A DNA stretch of 32,909 nucleotides, taken from the NCBI GenBank assembly GCA_012799365.1, contig JAAZLJ010000071.1:1-32909 (forward strand), given 5' to 3'. Made by a program: the position numbers and the translations under genes. This DNA is from Syntrophomonadaceae bacterium (GTDB taxonomy: Bacteria; Bacillota; Syntrophomonadia; Syntrophomonadales; Syntrophothermaceae). Below the pieces are notes generated by a model. That model had not been told where the DNA came from and made no database searches. It was given only the letters and a program-made list of their open reading frames with translations. Of this stretch, positions 32,094 to 32,909 are shown in pieces. Position 1 is the first letter of the stretch, and each line of letters begins with the position of its first letter.

Positions 32094-32492
32094 CTACGGA
32101 CGCTTCATCAAGTACCGGCGGGTGCTTTCATTGACCCCCCAGGCAGCATCGGTCATTTTACTGCAAATATAGGCGCGAAAGTTATCATCCAGATCCGGAT
32201 CGGTGTAGTCTATAATCAGGTAAAGCACCCGGAGGATTTCAGCTGTATTGAGCATGAGTCTTTCCAATGGGGCTTTCTGAAGAACCTTGTCTCGAGACCC
32301 ATAGTGGAACAATAACCGCCTTACCACCCACATTATCTCCGCATTGGTCCACAAGCGCTTATCTAGAATCTCCTCTAATACTGCTTCCGAGCCTATCTTG
32401 TTTTCACGCTTACATATCTCATTCCATTCCGGAGTATCAAAAATGCCAAACTTGAGCTGCTCCAGGTTAGCGAGAAATTTTTCTGTATCCAT
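32094..32492 (-). CDS. Hypothetical protein, 132 aa
   Basis: I do not recognise this protein. It is helical-looking, with no signal peptide, membrane segment or metal motif. Segments such as LWTNAEIMWVVRRLLFHYG and LMLNTAEILRVLYLIIDYTD suggest amphipathic helices, and the C terminus is basic (RRYLMKRP). The start is ATG 32492, because GGGAGG lies eight bases upstream; an open frame extends to 32630 but it runs through the promoter and looks non-coding. Upstream is a promoter at 32534-32562; downstream is the glycosylase-like gene, probably co-transcribed. Confidence 0.75.
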   Translation of the reverse strand: MDTEKFLANLEQLKFGIFDTPEWNEICKRENKIGSEAVLEEILDKRLWTNAEIMWVVRRLLFHYGSRDKVLQKAPLERLMLNTAEILRVLYLIIDYTDPDLDDNFRAYICSKMTDAAWGVNESTRRYLMKRP

Positions 32493-32533
32493 GGTTCGTC
32501 CCTCCCTTGTCCTCTTCCCCACAGCTATACTAC

Positions 32534-32562
32534 ATTCTAGCTTACTTGCTCCGCGATAACAA
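32534..32562 (-). promoter_or_regulatory. Promoter of the small two-gene operon
   Basis: On the minus strand TTGTTA (32562-32557), a 17-base spacer and TAGAAT (32539-32534) make a plausible sigma-A promoter about 40 bases before the ATG at 32492. Confidence 0.55.
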
Positions 32563-32718
32563 TATGTCGACAGAGACGGACCCCCGTCGAAAAAGGTCGC
32601 AGGCTGCCCTGAGGCCCCAGCAGCACTCATAATACTATGTTGTTAGTAAGTTATATGGTACCAAAACATACGTCCCGGTACAATAAGTTATTACCGTTTC
32701 CATCTGGCTGCTGTGAAA

Positions 32719-32909
32719 ATTGAAACCGCAGATACACGCTGATGAACGCAGATGATAAAAATAACAGAATAACTTTATACGGGAGTGTGGTAACCCGGCG
32801 AAGCGACATACGAAGGCGACGTCGCAGTACACAGCGAAGCTGAGGGCTGTGAAGCGGAGCGAGAAACAGGACGTTTCGAGCACCGAAGGCTGAGTGCATG
32901 GACGCCGAA
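32719..32909 (+). repeat. Dispersed intergenic repeat, copy A, with long G/C-rich tail (runs off window)
   Basis: It starts TTGAAACCGCAGATACACGC, then CGCTGATGAA and CGCAGATGAT in exact 10-base steps. AAAAATAACAGAATAACTTT and GGGAGTGTGGTAACCCGGCG follow. A further 110 bases are rich in GAAG and GCGA-type words and include the palindrome GCGACGTCGC; the GAAGCGACATACGAAGGCGA part is shared with copy F. The 3' limit is outside the window. Confidence 0.8.

Larger units (their letters stand above)
32493..32909. other. Non-coding region at the window end: promoter and repeat copy
   Basis: No gene is supported in these 417 bases. They hold the promoter of the small operon (32534-32562), about 150 bases of A/T-mixed sequence in which I see nothing, and repeat copy A from 32719 to the window end. 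Confidence 0.6.

Noticed and set aside
32493-32630. N-terminal extension of the 132-aa protein
   Set aside because: The extension crosses the promoter boxes, and the ribosome-binding site lies before the internal ATG at 32492.

Overview
The window comes from a Gram-positive anaerobe of the Clostridia, of a syntrophomonad/Peptococcales-like type. I infer this from gene content; the genus is not determined. About half of the bases are G or C by eye. Three things point this way. (i) A long minus-strand block (about 9.2-31.3 kb) follows the order of the Bacillus subtilis ylo region: Ca-ATPase, yicC, remA, gmk, rpoZ, coaBC, priA, def, fmt, rsmB, rlmN, phosphatase, PASTA kinase, rsgA, rpe. (ii) The block carries clostridial additions: dapL-dapF, metK, a DUF116 protein and a YugP-like peptidase. 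(iii) A plus-strand cassette (0.4-5.0 kb) holds an acyl-CoA dehydrogenase and fixABCX, which suggests anaerobic acyl-CoA redox metabolism.

Layout. 1-297: 3' end of a MarR-type regulator. 321-5031 (+): promoter, acyl-CoA dehydrogenase, a structured inverted repeat, then fixA-fixB-fixC-fixX, closed by a hairpin at 5040-5061. 5099-9240 (-): riboflavin operon ribD-ribE-ribBA-ribH behind a promoter, an FMN riboswitch and an intrinsic terminator. 9237-31278 (-): the ylo-type housekeeping block. It covers carbohydrate metabolism and ribosome assembly (rpe, rsgA), Ser/Thr signalling (prkC, stp), RNA modification (rlmN, rsmB), N-terminal formylation and deformylation (fmt, def), replication restart (priA), SAM and CoA synthesis (metK, coaBC), omega subunit and GMP kinase, RemA, YicC, lysine/peptidoglycan meso-DAP synthesis (dapL, dapF) and a P2A calcium pump. 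31336-32562 (-): a small operon with its own promoter and terminator, encoding an unknown 132-aa protein and a degenerate family-4 uracil-DNA-glycosylase-like Fe-S protein. 32719-32909: a repeat running off the end.

The main unexplained signal is a family of seven dispersed intergenic repeats (at 7.6, 8.8, 10.8, 14.7, 14.9, 21.9 and 32.7 kb). They begin with 10-bp-phased CGCAGAT/CGCTGAT units and end in a GTGTGGTAACCCGGCGAA-type block. Copies sit inside operons: one supplies the ribD stop codon, one lies in the ribD leader, and two pairs of ends are inverted. Other points of interest are an apparent AUA start codon for ribE, a multi-hairpin element between the dehydrogenase and fixA, and altered signature residues in PriA and RsmB. 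I saw no tRNA, rRNA, CRISPR array, transposase or phage gene.
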